A stretch of 64,000 nucleotides of DNA from Euryodendron excelsum (lineage: Eukaryota; Streptophyta; Magnoliopsida; Ericales; Pentaphylacaceae), in assembly GCA_033060915.1 (NCBI GenBank), contig CM065389.1, positions 10,128,001-10,192,000 of the forward strand, read 5' to 3'. Below the pieces are notes generated by a model, which was not told where the DNA came from, searched no databases, and saw only the letters and a program-made list of their open reading frames with translations. A program made the position numbers and the translations under genes. How positions within the stretch are numbered: the first letter of the stretch is position 1; each line of letters starts with the position of its first letter. Shown piece after piece: positions 24,224 through 35,040 of this stretch.

Positions 24224-24999
24224 ACATCTGGTTTTCTTTTGTCTCCCTGTTCTTTCTCAAACTATTTTCATTGAAAAGCCACATTATACTTGGTGGCTGT
24301 CTGTGAGGTCCAAGCTTTGTATTTCTTTTACCACAGGCAATGTTAAAATCATGTAGTGTTCATGGCCTGCAAATTAAAATATTGCTGATGTATTTAAAGA
24401 GAGATTCTACCAACTTGTAGATGTTTAATACAGTCTTCTGACTTGTAGCATCGAAATGCTGTATATAATTCAACATTGGAAGGGCTATCATAAAAGAGCA
24501 GTGTTTAAACTGACTACACAGAAGTTCAGAACCACATACTCCTGTTCGATGCTTACATTTTTTCGTATGCCTTGTATTATACAGGACTTCATGCTTGGCG
24601 TAAACTTGAGTTTGAGAACACATAAATTTCCAGCATCTAGACATCATAACGGTGAATATAGTTCAAAATTTCAAATTTTACAAACACCCATGTTTCTATA
24701 CAGAATGGAAGGTGATTTTGATTATCAAATAGCGACGAAGCTGGTAACAAAATAACCAGAACTTGCTCAATAATCTAAGGTCCTTCAATTGTTTCTGGTC
24801 GATTACATTTCCTGAGGCCGTCCTGAGGAACATTAGAAGATTGATATCCGGTTCATGTACATCTTTAAGTATTTTGCTTTCCTCCAAAATTTGCATCTAT
24901 CATTACAAAACTGAATTTTCCCGCATGATTTATATTAACCAAGGACACCAAAGATTCCCAGTTACTCGCGTAGCTCCAACTGATGGCAGCTTTGAGAGA
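24224..24999. other. Convergent 3' flanks
   Basis: This stretch lies between the methyltransferase stop (plus) and the transporter stop (minus). It should contain both 3' UTRs. No coding feature is seen. Confidence 0.5.
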
Positions 25000-25535
25000 T
25001 CAAGCGGGCTTCATCTTCTCAGGGATACTATCACCTAGCTTGGAGGAGGACAACTGACGGTAACGTAACATTTTGTCATCGCTATCATCAAAATCAAGAC
25101 TCTCTCTCCCTTCATAACCCATTTCAACAATGCTTTGTTCGTCAATATAAAGCCCTTTTAATTCGGAGAACTTGGGAATATTGTCCACTTGTAGGCCAAC
25201 CATCTGGCTCCATCAGTTCCATCTCTGTTTCTATTGAAACTTCCATTTGAGCTCGCTCCCTGTCTCTTGGGTAGGTGCAGTAGAGAAAAGAATAGATGAG
25301 GCAATACAGTGCCATCGGAATTCCTATTGCTGTATATAGTGCCTTGGCAAGTGAAGCGGCATTCCCTCTGTCTGTTGCAATATCTTCGGATCCTTCAAGA
25401 ATTGGTTGACAACCATAAACATGCTGGGCCAGTATCCCAACGGCAGGGGGAGCAAATGATGATAGTACAGACTCGAAAGATTTATCCAAAGCGTAAATAC
25501 TTTCTCAAGGACAATCTCTGCAAAAATTGGACTGT
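25000..25535 (-). pseudogene. Spinster-like MFS transporter (UNE2-like), 3' exon with two frame breaks
   Basis: Minus-strand sequence from an AG acceptor (25537-25536) encodes SPIFAEIV, then IYALDKSFESVLSSFAPP, HVYGCQPI, a last transmembrane segment around IGIPMALYCLIYSFLYC, an acidic tail with ESLDFDDSDD, and a stop at 25002-25000. This is the C-terminal end of the plant Spinster-like major facilitator family. Two breaks interrupt it. About 10 nt seem missing between EIVLEK and IYALD near 25500, and a 1-nt change lies near 25205. The frame before the first break equals the frame after the second, so the errors cancel. The tail and stop are still recognisable. I found no earlier exons up to 34 kb. 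It may be a decayed gene truncated at its 5' side, or an intact gene with sequence errors. Confidence 0.7.
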
Positions 25536-28500
25536 CTACACCATATTATCAAAATAGTCAATTGAATGATACTGGTCAATTGAATTGCATTCCCAGATAA
25601 AAGATTGATGGGAAATCTGAAACTGCCTGAAATTTGAATTAATATTATGGACTTAAAACAATGATCAAAGCATTTACACAGTCTAGTAAGAAATTATGTT
25701 ACAAAGTTAATGATCATAAGGTGACATGTGCAAGTGTACAGTAAAAAATGTACAACAGTATAAAAAATGCAATTTCAAATATAAGTATCAACCGATTCCC
25801 AATATCATGAACTAAACACATAAATGGATCAAATAACTAATCAATGCTAAACATGGTTCAGGTCACATATCTGATATTTTTTTACATCTATAGGAGTAAC
25901 ACAATAGAACAATAAAGTAAACAAGATACATCCAATATAATGTCAAATGATATGATACTAAGACACACATGAATCAATTAAATAAAAATCGAATACTCAC
26001 ACATCGACCCACAAACAATCCCGTCAGCAACAATAACAAAATCAAATTGACTCTATACTACCAAAATTGAAATGATAAATACATAAATAAATAAATAAAT
26101 AATATCAAGACTCACTCAAATTTTACCCAGTGTAAGTGTATACGCATGCAAACTTGGTCGTACTGTGAAAGGAATACTAGTCTACCCAACAACCTCTTCT
26201 GCACTTTATGGGTTATCACCTAATGGACACGTGCATTCAAATAATTCTGCACTTCATGGGTTTCACTCAAAGGACGCGTACATCCCACCAAATAATTCTG
26301 CACTTTATGGGTCATACCCAAAGGATGTGTGCATCCCAACAATTTCGTATTTTATGAACCTCACCCAAAAGACGCGTGCATCTCAATACACCTCCTAAGA
26401 TCAAGATCTCAATCCAATTCTCAATCATGCGCAATTACATGTAGACTTTAACCTAAGTTTAAGTCAACATTAATACAACATTGAGTCAAAATCAATAATA
26501 TTCACATCACCAAATTCATAACATAATCTCCTTTAATCACCTAAGGTCTAAAACCAAACCTATAATCAATCTAAAGCCTAAATTAAGCATCCAACAACAC
26601 CTAGCCAACATGAACTATATCAAATCAAGTTTATATCTTATTTTAAATCACCATTTTCATCCAAAGAATATCGCATTGTTATAACATTAGCTTTAGAACA
26701 TTCTAGGCACAAAACAATATTTCAAATACGTTCAAATTCCATTTTAATCATAAAACTCAATAGGCCAACTTGCTTGTTTTGTCCAAATGATTTATATAAA
26801 TTCTTCTATAATTTTAACATCAATTCTAAACACATCCTAGATGTAAAGATATTTTGAAATATCTATTTTATACCCATTCTACATTATGTCTAGTAGCCGA
26901 GATTATCCAATTAATTCATTTAAATTAACCTCATCTTAGGCATGACTCGCGTACACGTCAATCACACAAATTTCAAGTCAATTACATAAATTAATTATTG
27001 TATAACAAAACCTCCAATTTTATCAAGTAGTTAAACATGGTAAAACTCTAGATTTTTATTCAAAATATTCAATAATCCATAAAGTATCAATTAGTTAACA
27101 CATAAATACTAAACATAACGAGAATCAACTAAAAAAACTAAAAAATTAAATAATAATCAACTTTCAAGTTTATGCAAACAATTTATATAAATTCTCATAC
27201 GCTTTTAACATTAATTTAAACACGTCCTAGACATAAAAAAATATTTCAAATATCATATATTAAATATTACATTTTAAATTTCTAATTTTACCCAAATTGA
27301 TATTATGACATAATTCCTTATCTTAACCGAACAACCCAAATAATTAATGGGTCATCAAATTGAATATCACAACAAGTTAAACATGTTATTAATTTACTCA
27401 AATCAACCAAGAATAAAATATTTCAAGTTTACATAAAACTCTAAGCATACTCGAAGTGTTCTAGAAACATGATTTTTAACATAGATTCATAAGTAACTCA
27501 AACTTATTAACTCAATAGCAAAAACACCAAGTGAAACTCTCTACAAAGATTAAACTTAGAGCAAGAACTTTATTTCGTTGAAATCACGAACCAAAACTAC
27601 TACCACCACGTAGGTCTTGAGGAGTAGAATGTAAAAATCTCAAGGGGCGATACTAAAAACATTCAAAAAAAAAAAAGGAAAGAGAGAGATGGGTTTGCTG
27701 AGAGAGAGAGAGAGAAAAAAGAGAGAAGGTAAAGTTGAATCTTTAAACTCATTTTTGAGAAATTATAAAAAGTTCCATAGTTTTAACTAATTTCAAACAA
27801 AAACCCCATTTGCCTTTTTGATCATTGACCGGGTCACTACAACATCTACCATAAAGAATCTTGCATGGCTATCATATTGCTTTAGTAGTGCACCCTGTGG
27901 TTAGTCGGAGAAGACTCCCAGCTCTCAAGAGCTGAATGAAATTCATCTGACGCATCCCACCTTCACCGCACACTGTATTTACATATTCCTCGTAACAACT
28001 CCTGCCACAAGGAAGGGAAGACAACACACAAGACTAGAATATAATAATAAAATCAAATTATTAATTATTGTTTAAACCATGTGCTTTGGATAAATGTTTT
28101 GAAAATCAGACCGAACTAACAAGTTGAATTAATTAAACAGTCAATCGGTTCAAGTAACGGTCCGGTTAAACTCTCAAAATTAAAAAACTTAAAAATCGGT
28201 CAGAATAAAGAGAATCGTAAAGAATTGGGGTTCAACTACCAAATCGTTCGAACCGGATGCAGGTTGACATAACCAGTCGATTCATCAAAATATAAATGGG
28301 GGCTTTTTTTAGGGTTTGTGGCTCAATGTTTGCCCTTGTCAATGCTGGTTCATAGCTTGGCTGCTTCTTTTACTTTCTGGATCTATTACATATCTCCCTC
28401 ATTGAATTTTCCGGCAAGACAAAAGAAGATGGTAAATACAAGAGAGAGAAAAAAGAAAGTGGAGAGAGAGAGAGAGTAGTTTGTGTGAAAGGTGAGAAAA

Positions 28501-28709
28501 AGAAAATCAGCTTCATCGGAACATGCATACCAGAGGAAGATAGATAGATTGAGAGAGGAGAAAAGTGGAAAGGAAGGGGAGGTTTGGGGTTATACAGTTA
28601 GTTCGTATAGTCATATGTATAAGGTGGGGAAGAGGAAAGGTTCCTTATGTCACGGCCGCCAAAAGGGAGAAGCGGCGACGAGGGCGTTGCCAAATTTGGT
28701 GAGGGAAAT
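25536..28709. other. AT-rich repeat-bearing region, no gene seen
   Basis: No protein family is recognisable. It contains a minisatellite (26190-26395), a (GA)n tract near 27675-27725, and long AT-rich low-complexity DNA. Part could be an old LTR or non-autonomous retroelement, but I could not define ends. Confidence 0.45.
26190..26395 (+). repeat. About 50-bp minisatellite, four units
   Basis: Units carry the anchor CTGCACTTTATGGG followed by a variable block ending near CACGTGCAT or CGCGTGCAT. Anchors fall at 26199, 26248, 26299 and (diverged) 26346, giving periods of 49, 51 and 47 bp. Confidence 0.75.
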
Positions 28710-28798
28710 TGTCACGGCCTACCAAATTAAAGCACAATGGAAGCCCATTCAGATGGTAAAATGACAGCGGTGGATAGCAGAGCATTCTGGTCATAGGC

Positions 28799-28900
28799 AT
28801 TCTAGAAAATTTTAGAGAATACTAGAATATTTTAAAAAGCTCTAGAAGCTTTTGGGATGTTTTAGAAAGGTCTAGAATATTGAGAAGATTCTAGAATGGT
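28799..28900 (+). promoter_or_regulatory. Heat-shock-element-like tract with 10-bp periodicity
   Basis: About ten consecutive blocks of ten bases approximate TCTAGAANNT, i.e. the TTCnnGAA core repeated in register. The perfect three-unit element GAAGATTCTAGAA is at 28884-28896. The family of heat-shock factors binds alternating nGAAn units, so this tract is a strong sequence match; activity is inferred only. Confidence 0.6.
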
Positions 28901-28949
28901 ATAAAACATTTAGAAACTCCTACACAAATGTATATGTTAAAATAAGGAG

Positions 28950-29225
28950 TATTCTAGAATGGGAGGGAGAAACTTATAGATATTATAGAAACTTTCACAC
29001 ATATACATAAAGAAGAGTATTCTAAAACAGTGGGAAATGTTTGTAATATAGAATGTTCCACATAAGTATTTATAGTGGAATATTCTAGTACATGGGAGAA
29101 CATGGGAGGGACTTCTTTGAGAAACTTTGTAAATATCCAGAATATTAGTAAATAATATTCTAGAAAAGGAGGAGGCTTCCTTGAAAGCCTTGTAAATATC
29201 TATATAGGAGAGTTCTAGATGAGTC
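28950..29225 (+). repeat. Diverged tandem units with TATTCTAGAA cores
   Basis: TATTCTAGAA-like cores recur at about 28950, 29018, 29081, 29156 and 29210, several followed by a G-rich GGGAGG-like block. Spacing is 54-75 bp. These lie between the heat-shock-like tract and the TATA box. Confidence 0.55.
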
Positions 29226-30719
29226 ATCTCCACCCTTGGATCAAATTGATCCCCGCCGTCTATTAAGGAGGTGGTCACCTATAAATAGGGTGTGGAACTC
29301 TCATTTGTAATAATTAAGTTCTCAATTCAAATAAAGTATTCTCCAAGTCTCTCTTCTAAACTCTCTTACTTTTTGTTGCACATTTTCTTCTTAACCTTCC
29401 TTTCAGTTATTCTTAGACTTACTTAGTAACTTTTGAGCATAAGTTGTCTAAGACTACACGAGTTGTGGTATTCAAATCTTAAGCTTGCAGCATTTGGAAT
29501 TGAGTTTGTATGAGAAGAGAGAGGATTTCTTGGGACTTAAAATGAGATGTAGACAAATAGGGAGAGAAAAAGGATATTGTGAGTGAAGATGAAGGGAGGA
29601 AAATTGACGGGGTTAAATCTCACAAGCCTAGTGTAGTCCATTAACTAGCTACACTAGAAATAACGGTACTAACGAACTTCTGTTTTATAAATTATTTAAT
29701 GACCTTTAAGACAAAAAGTTGAGTTACTCATCCAATGTAGAAACTTCAAATTTTCTAGCAAAAAAATTATAAAGTTGATGGTAATAAAAAAAAATACTGG
29801 CTTGAGCATATCACACGAAATACAATAAATCAAATATTGGTTTGCTGTGGATATTCATTTAAGTAATTTTTTGTGTTTTAATACATATTAAATTTATTAT
29901 TTATAATTTTAAATATAATTATGACATCCCGATCAATCCGATTGAACTACCGTTAAACTCATAACCTGATCTTTTTTTCAGTTCGCTTTCAAAACATTGG
30001 TCTGGAGACTCGTTCAACAGAGTCGATATCAAGCCACACTTCCATGTTCGTCAATACAACCACCCACAACGCAATGGCAACGTGAGTTTATTTGATACTG
30101 CCTATATAACTATGACGACAATATAAAAATAAAATTTAAAAAAAAGAGGGATAGTGATCAGAAAAACAAAAAGCAAAAGAGATATATACATAGAAGACAA
30201 TGTGCAAAATAAAAAGCGAAGAAAAAAAAAGAGTTTCAGGAAGCACAAAAGAGGGAAAGAAAAAAAATACCAAGGTTTTCATATTCAGATTCTCAAAGGT
30301 ATAATCTCTCTAGTTCTCTCTCTTCCTTCTTGATCTTGATGTTCTCTAAAAAAGATTTCTTTTGAACGTCTTCTGCTCTAATTTTTAGTTTTGCTTCTCT
30401 AAAAAAAATATACCTTGGCTTGAGTTTTAAAATAAAAACAAAATTAGAGTTTGAATTCCTTTTGAACTCTACAAATTTCAAAGCCAATTTGAATTTAAAA
30501 AGAACTCTGTATTTAAAAAAAATAAATTTACATATTCAGAAAATAAATGTAAGTTTTAATTAGTATATATCTATATATACTCCCTCTATATGCATACATA
30601 TACTATATATATATATATATACTTATCTCTTTTTTACGGTTAAAATTTTTGATTTATGAACTTTTGCCAGTGGCCTCCAAATACAAAATTAAGGTTTTTG
30701 CTCATTCAAAAATAGTCCT

Positions 30720-31110
30720 CGTACCCTCAACTTCAAGCCTTTAAAACTCTTCGACGATCTATGTACCCTCAAATTTAAGTCTCTATGACTTTAAGACGAT
30801 CCATATACTCTCAATTTCAAGTTTTAAAAGCTTCATAATGGCTTTCGTGTTCTCAAATTTAAGCCTTAAAAACTTCATAACAACCCTACATACCCTCAAA
30901 TTTAAGTCTCTATGACTTTAAGACGATCCATATACTCTCAATTTCAAGTTTTAAAAGCTTCATAATGGCTTTCGTGTTCTCAAATTTAAGCCTTAAAAAC
31001 TTCATAACAACCCTACATACCCTCACAATTTAAAGTCCTAAAGACTCTATAACAATTCTCGTACCTTCAAATTCAAGTCCTAAAAGCTACATGACAGCTC
31101 AAGTGCTTTT
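30720..31110 (+). repeat. About 42-bp minisatellite with a 127-bp higher-order repeat
   Basis: Units of about 42 bp begin TACCCTCAA, TACTCTCAA or TGTTCTCAA and contain a TTTAAG/TTCAAG core. Three unlike units form a 127-bp block (30768 onward) that is repeated almost exactly from 30895. Flanking units are more diverged. Confidence 0.85.
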
Positions 31111-31812
31111 ACCATTTCAAACCTTTACATTCCAATCTGCTAAAGTGATAAAAATATATATACGTATATATATAGTATTAATTGATTGTCAGAACTTAAA
31201 AAAATAATAAGTTGTTCCAAATGTCGATTATTGGACGTTTTCTACGGTGCTTTAGTGCTGGAGGAAATAAGATAATAAAAAAAAGGGATTTTGTCCATAT
31301 GTGAAGCCACTGTTACTGAGGTTTGCATTGCAACACTGTTAAAAATAAGTTGATAGGCAAATTACATTATGATCCACTCCACTGCCCAGAACTTCGAAAG
31401 TTGGTGTGAGTGTTTGTTGTAATTTCAACAATGCTGTTTTCAGTGGCTATTATGTTGGGCCCCACAAATGCGCAGCACCAAAAAGTTTGGGTCTTGTGGT
31501 TCTGCAAGTTGCTTTGCGGCTGAATTAAATTTGTAGCCCATCAAAGGTCCAATTATTGGACTTCCAAAGTCCTGAAGTTTTAAATGTTTGAGGCCTGGAA
31601 TTCTTCACGTAATAAAGATCCAAAGTTTTAAGCTCTAATGCTCCAAAAAGGTTTGTTTTCTTAACCCTTCACTCCGGTTCTGCTCACTGTTTTGATAAGC
31701 CCATCCTCAAAATAGATTTGTTAATTATGGGTCCATTCCAAACAAGAACAAAACAAGCAATAAACCCAAGATCGCAAGCCACCAAAGCTCTTAAATTGTC
31801 GAATCCCAAATT

Positions 31813-32000
31813 GGCCCAATTCTTTGGTCTTTTTAAAAGACCCACAGCCTTAAATTTTTAGGCCTGATTCACTGGTCTTTTAAAAGACCCAAAGCCTTAA
31901 ATTCTCAGGCTCAATTCTCTACTCTGTTAAAAGACACAAAGACTTAAATTCTCAGGCCCAATTCTATAGTCTTATAAAGACCCAAACTAGCCATTAAACA
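31813..32000 (+). repeat. 47-48-bp minisatellite with internal palindrome
   Basis: Unit starts GGCCCAATTC-like at 31813, 31861, 31908 and 31955. The second unit holds the perfect palindrome GGTCTTTTAAAAGACC; the first holds a near copy of it. A further diverged unit begins near 32063. Confidence 0.8.
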
Positions 32001-33188
32001 CTATCTGTTCTGGCCTAATCTTTGTATCTTCGAAAGTTAAATTCTTGACGACTAAGTGGCCCAATTCTTTGGTCTTTTCTACAGACCCAAAGGTTAGCCC
32101 ATTAGATGTTCAGTATTGGTCTGCGAAGGCCCAAATTTTGGCCCTAACTGCTGGTATTCCTTTTTAGGCCCAATTGCAAAGGCTTCAAGACTCAAACTTT
32201 CAGACCAATAAATGATACGCTGCTAGAAATAATGGTCTTACGGTCTTACCCATTGAGGACTTCCAGCACTTTCTTAAGGCCCAAAATGGCCCTGCTGATA
32301 TCATTTTGGAGGCCCAAATTTTCAAAGTCCGAAGCTAGTGTTATCGGGAGATCATCCGGTAATGGCTAGTAATGGCTCAATTTTCGGGCCATGAAAAGCT
32401 TACTCACCCATGCTCTAAGTTTCCTGGCCCAATTCTTTTGGTCTACTTGACAAGCCTTTGGATTTATATTTGAGGTTTGAATGTGATATGAAATTGGAGC
32501 TTTTGATATTGATTCGAAAACCAATTTATATTTGTTTACTTGTTTTAACACGTCTTGCACGACAACTACAGAACTGAGTATTTTCAATTCTGGAGCATGT
32601 TAAACTGTCATTCGTAACAAGGTGCAAGATGAGTTCCTTATAGATTTTATAATTGTCAACATTGAAAGAGAATTTACTTAAAATATCGTTTCAAATTAGA
32701 TAATAAGTGATTTTTATATTATAAAGAACTGTAAAGCACAACTTTAATAGTATACATTTTTTTTTTTGTGTGTGTTTCTCTTTGTTTATTTTTTAAGATT
32801 TACATATTTATGTACAAGTATGCTACAAATTAATTATAAATTCATTTGGTTTGTATAAAATTTACATAAGTATGTTCTATAATTTTATGTAGGTTATTGT
32901 ATCTTGACTTATATAGCTCAGGGCGGATTAAATTTTTTACTCCACCATTGTAATCAAGTATTGATTTTTTTATTGAAATCCCAAACCAGAGGCCTTGTCA
33001 AGAGACAGTGAGAAGCTGTCTGTTATTGAGCATCTTCGCATGCACGTCTCCCCATTTGATGTCGAAATCTTGATATTAACACCCAATTGCTGGCTCAAAT
33101 TCCTTTGCCCACTTAACAAGTCTTTTTAAGACCCAGTACTGGGAATTGAAAAAGAGCAAATTCTTAGACTTTAAGCAAATTAAGTTCC

Positions 33189-33420
33189 AGCTTGTTTGGA
33201 ACTTGGGGGAGGAAAGGAAAGAGAAGGGAAAGTAAGGAAAAAGGGAAAAAGAGGGAAAGTGAAGAGGAAAAGGAGGAAAAGTTTTAAATCAAGTTATCTC
33301 TTTCTTTCTCTTCTTTCCCTCCAATTTTCTTTACAAAATCAAATAAGGAAAGAATAGGGAATAGTACTTTCTCTTCCTTTCCCTTCCCTTCCCTTCCCTT
33401 CCCCAAGTTCCAAACAGGCT
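33189..33420. mobile_element. MITE with 20-bp terminal inverted repeats
   Basis: The left end AGCTTGTTTGGAACTTGGGG (33189-33208) pairs with the right end CCCCAAGTTCCAAACAGGCT (33401-33420), 19 of 20 positions. The 232-bp body is a purine-rich arm followed by a pyrimidine-rich arm. The flanks ATTAAGTTCC and ATTAAAGTCC are similar but not exact. Confidence 0.75.
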
Positions 33421-33539
33421 ATTAAAGTCCATTGACAACGGCCAATCCCTTTGTATTGCAGAGAAGTCCAATAAAATGGTGATTCTTGGGTCAGTGTATA
33501 TGGCTACATTGTTTAATAGCAGTAAATACGATGTTCACT

Positions 33540-34000
33540 TAAATCAACCAAAAACATTACTAGAACTATGGTTGATTTAATTTCAGTCTGGATTTATTTC
33601 AACCTAGATATGTAACCAACCCACTTAAATGGACACAGTCAATACCTTTGTGGACAAAATAGTTCACCTAAATTAAAATTTATCTACACACAATTCAAGG
33701 CATTAAATTAAATAATATTTATTAAGAACTACAGCTGACTTGATTCTATTCTTGATTTTATAATACGTAAGCAATCCACTCAAATGGTATAGTCACAACC
33801 TTGTGGATCCAAACACTCCCTTAAATTAAATTCAATCGAACAAAAAAAAACAAACATTAATATTTATTCGGAACTACAATTGACTTGATCCAGTTCGGAC
33901 TTGTCCCGACTCGAATACGTAAGCAACCCACTCAAATGGGTGCAATCACACCTTGTGAATCCAAATGTTCCCTTAAATTAACTTTGTCACAAAATTCAAT
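33540..34000 (+). repeat. About 153-bp tandem repeat, three diverged copies
   Basis: The anchor GTAAGCAATCCACTCAAATGG or variants is at 33612, 33767 and 33919. Each is followed by a CCTTGTGGA-like block and CCCTTAAATTAA. Spacing is 155 and 152 bp. Confidence 0.75.
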
Positions 34001-34908
34001 TCAATTCCTTTAAGTTGGAATCAAAAGGGTATTTCCTTAAAATAAGGAATTGTAATTAAGAGATATATTATACCTCGAATGGGACCGACCTACAGTTTAA
34101 GAACTAATGTGATATGTTATTATATGAGTGAGATTATGTTAAGTATTTGTTCAATTAAATATTAGTTGTTAATATTTTTGCCTAACATTTAGCAAGTTCT
34201 CCTCGATCTACTCACTATTGTTATGCTTCGCATCATTCAACAAGGACGTGAGTATTTGTAATCATGAGTGATCTTACATAGATTATTTATACAATGACTG
34301 TCTTGCTTCGATATTAATAGCTTTCTTAGATCAAATTGTTTTAAGTATTGTCTTTTAATTTTACTAGTTTTGAAATGTGGCTATAGACAGTTTTTTCAAC
34401 CCGAGAGTTGTTTTGATATCTTTTTTTTTTTTAACAATTATTCAAAAAGTTACAATTAATATTTACTCAAGTGAGAGAATGTTAAAAAAATTTTAAAATT
34501 TAGCTTACATTAATTGATATTTTTGTTTTAATAAAACGGTTTGGATTCAAGTTTGAGGTTGAAACTTACACGATGAGACCCTATATTATAGTAATTTATT
34601 TAGTTAGACTTGTGTACACCTGATAAGAACAATGTGATTGAACGATTAAGTATGGGCCAATATTAAGTCCATTACGAGTCTTTTATGAAGGAACTAAATG
34701 TGACCATGTTATATATATATATATATATATGGCTAAGTCCCTTACTTTTCAATGACAACAATTTTATTAACAAAAAAGAAGGCATAACCTCTATCATAGA
34801 AGATTATGGCTTCTACTTTGGATGTCAATGAATAATGGCACAAAAACAAACGGATACGCTTTCACTTTCGCATTTTATCTAAGATGTTCTAAATTCATGT
34901 ATGTTCAT
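34001..34908. other. AT-rich intergenic DNA
   Basis: No coding feature is recognised. An (AT)n microsatellite lies near 34711-34731. Confidence 0.5.
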
Positions 34909-35040
34909 GAAATAGTCTTACAGTTTCTCTCTTAAGCCTGATCCTCATCACCACTGCACAGAGCCAGAGGATAATGCCAGTAAAGAAAGGTGCAAGGTTG
35001 TAACTTGCAATTCTATCGACAAATTGAGCATCGGAATCTT
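34909..35040 (-). other. Possible terminal exon of an unidentified membrane protein
   Basis: The minus strand reads, from about 35040, DSDAQFVDRIASYNLAPFF, then a hydrophobic run GIILWLCAVVM, then a basic stretch RIRLKRE and a stop near 34909. One transmembrane helix followed by a positive tail is plausible. It does not match acetyl-CoA carboxylase, the pseudogene immediately upstream. I do not recognise the family, and an open frame this short could be chance. Confidence 0.2.

Larger units (their letters stand above)
28710..29400 (+). mobile_element. LTR-like promoter region of a retroelement remnant
   Basis: The order of signals resembles an LTR: a regulatory repeat tract, a TATA box CTATAAATAG (29279-29288), an AATAAAG signal about 45 bp downstream, and a CT-rich leader. 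A weak TGGTATTCAAATC near 29465 might be a decayed primer site. Exact LTR termini and target duplication were not found, and no coding remnant follows. Confidence 0.4.
29401..33188. other. Repeat-dense non-coding DNA
   Basis: No gene is supported. Two minisatellites are annotated separately (30720-31110 and 31813-32000). The rest is AT-rich, with (TA)n tracts near 30600-30622 and GGCCCA/TGGGCC motifs between 31500 and 32430. Confidence 0.5.

Noticed and set aside
26165..26398. 77-aa repetitive protein (STALYG/NNSALYG repeats)
   Set aside because: The repetition is fully explained by the 50-bp minisatellite; the period is not a multiple of three, so the frame is not kept between units.
27840..28030. 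Upstream exon of the Spinster-like transporter
   Set aside because: Translated on the minus strand it does not match the family (no YPLAAY-like or GRMGD-like motif).
28492..28764. Open frame for a basic 90-aa protein
   Set aside because: Lysine/arginine-rich low complexity from a GA-rich tract; no family resemblance, and it lies in repeat-rich DNA before the LTR-like region.
28710..29500. Complete solo LTR with defined ends
   Set aside because: TATA box and signal order suggest an LTR, but no TG..CA termini with matching target duplications could be found.
30720..34000. CRISPR-like array
   Set aside because: Repeats are contiguous minisatellites without unique spacers of constant length, and the DNA is plant nuclear.
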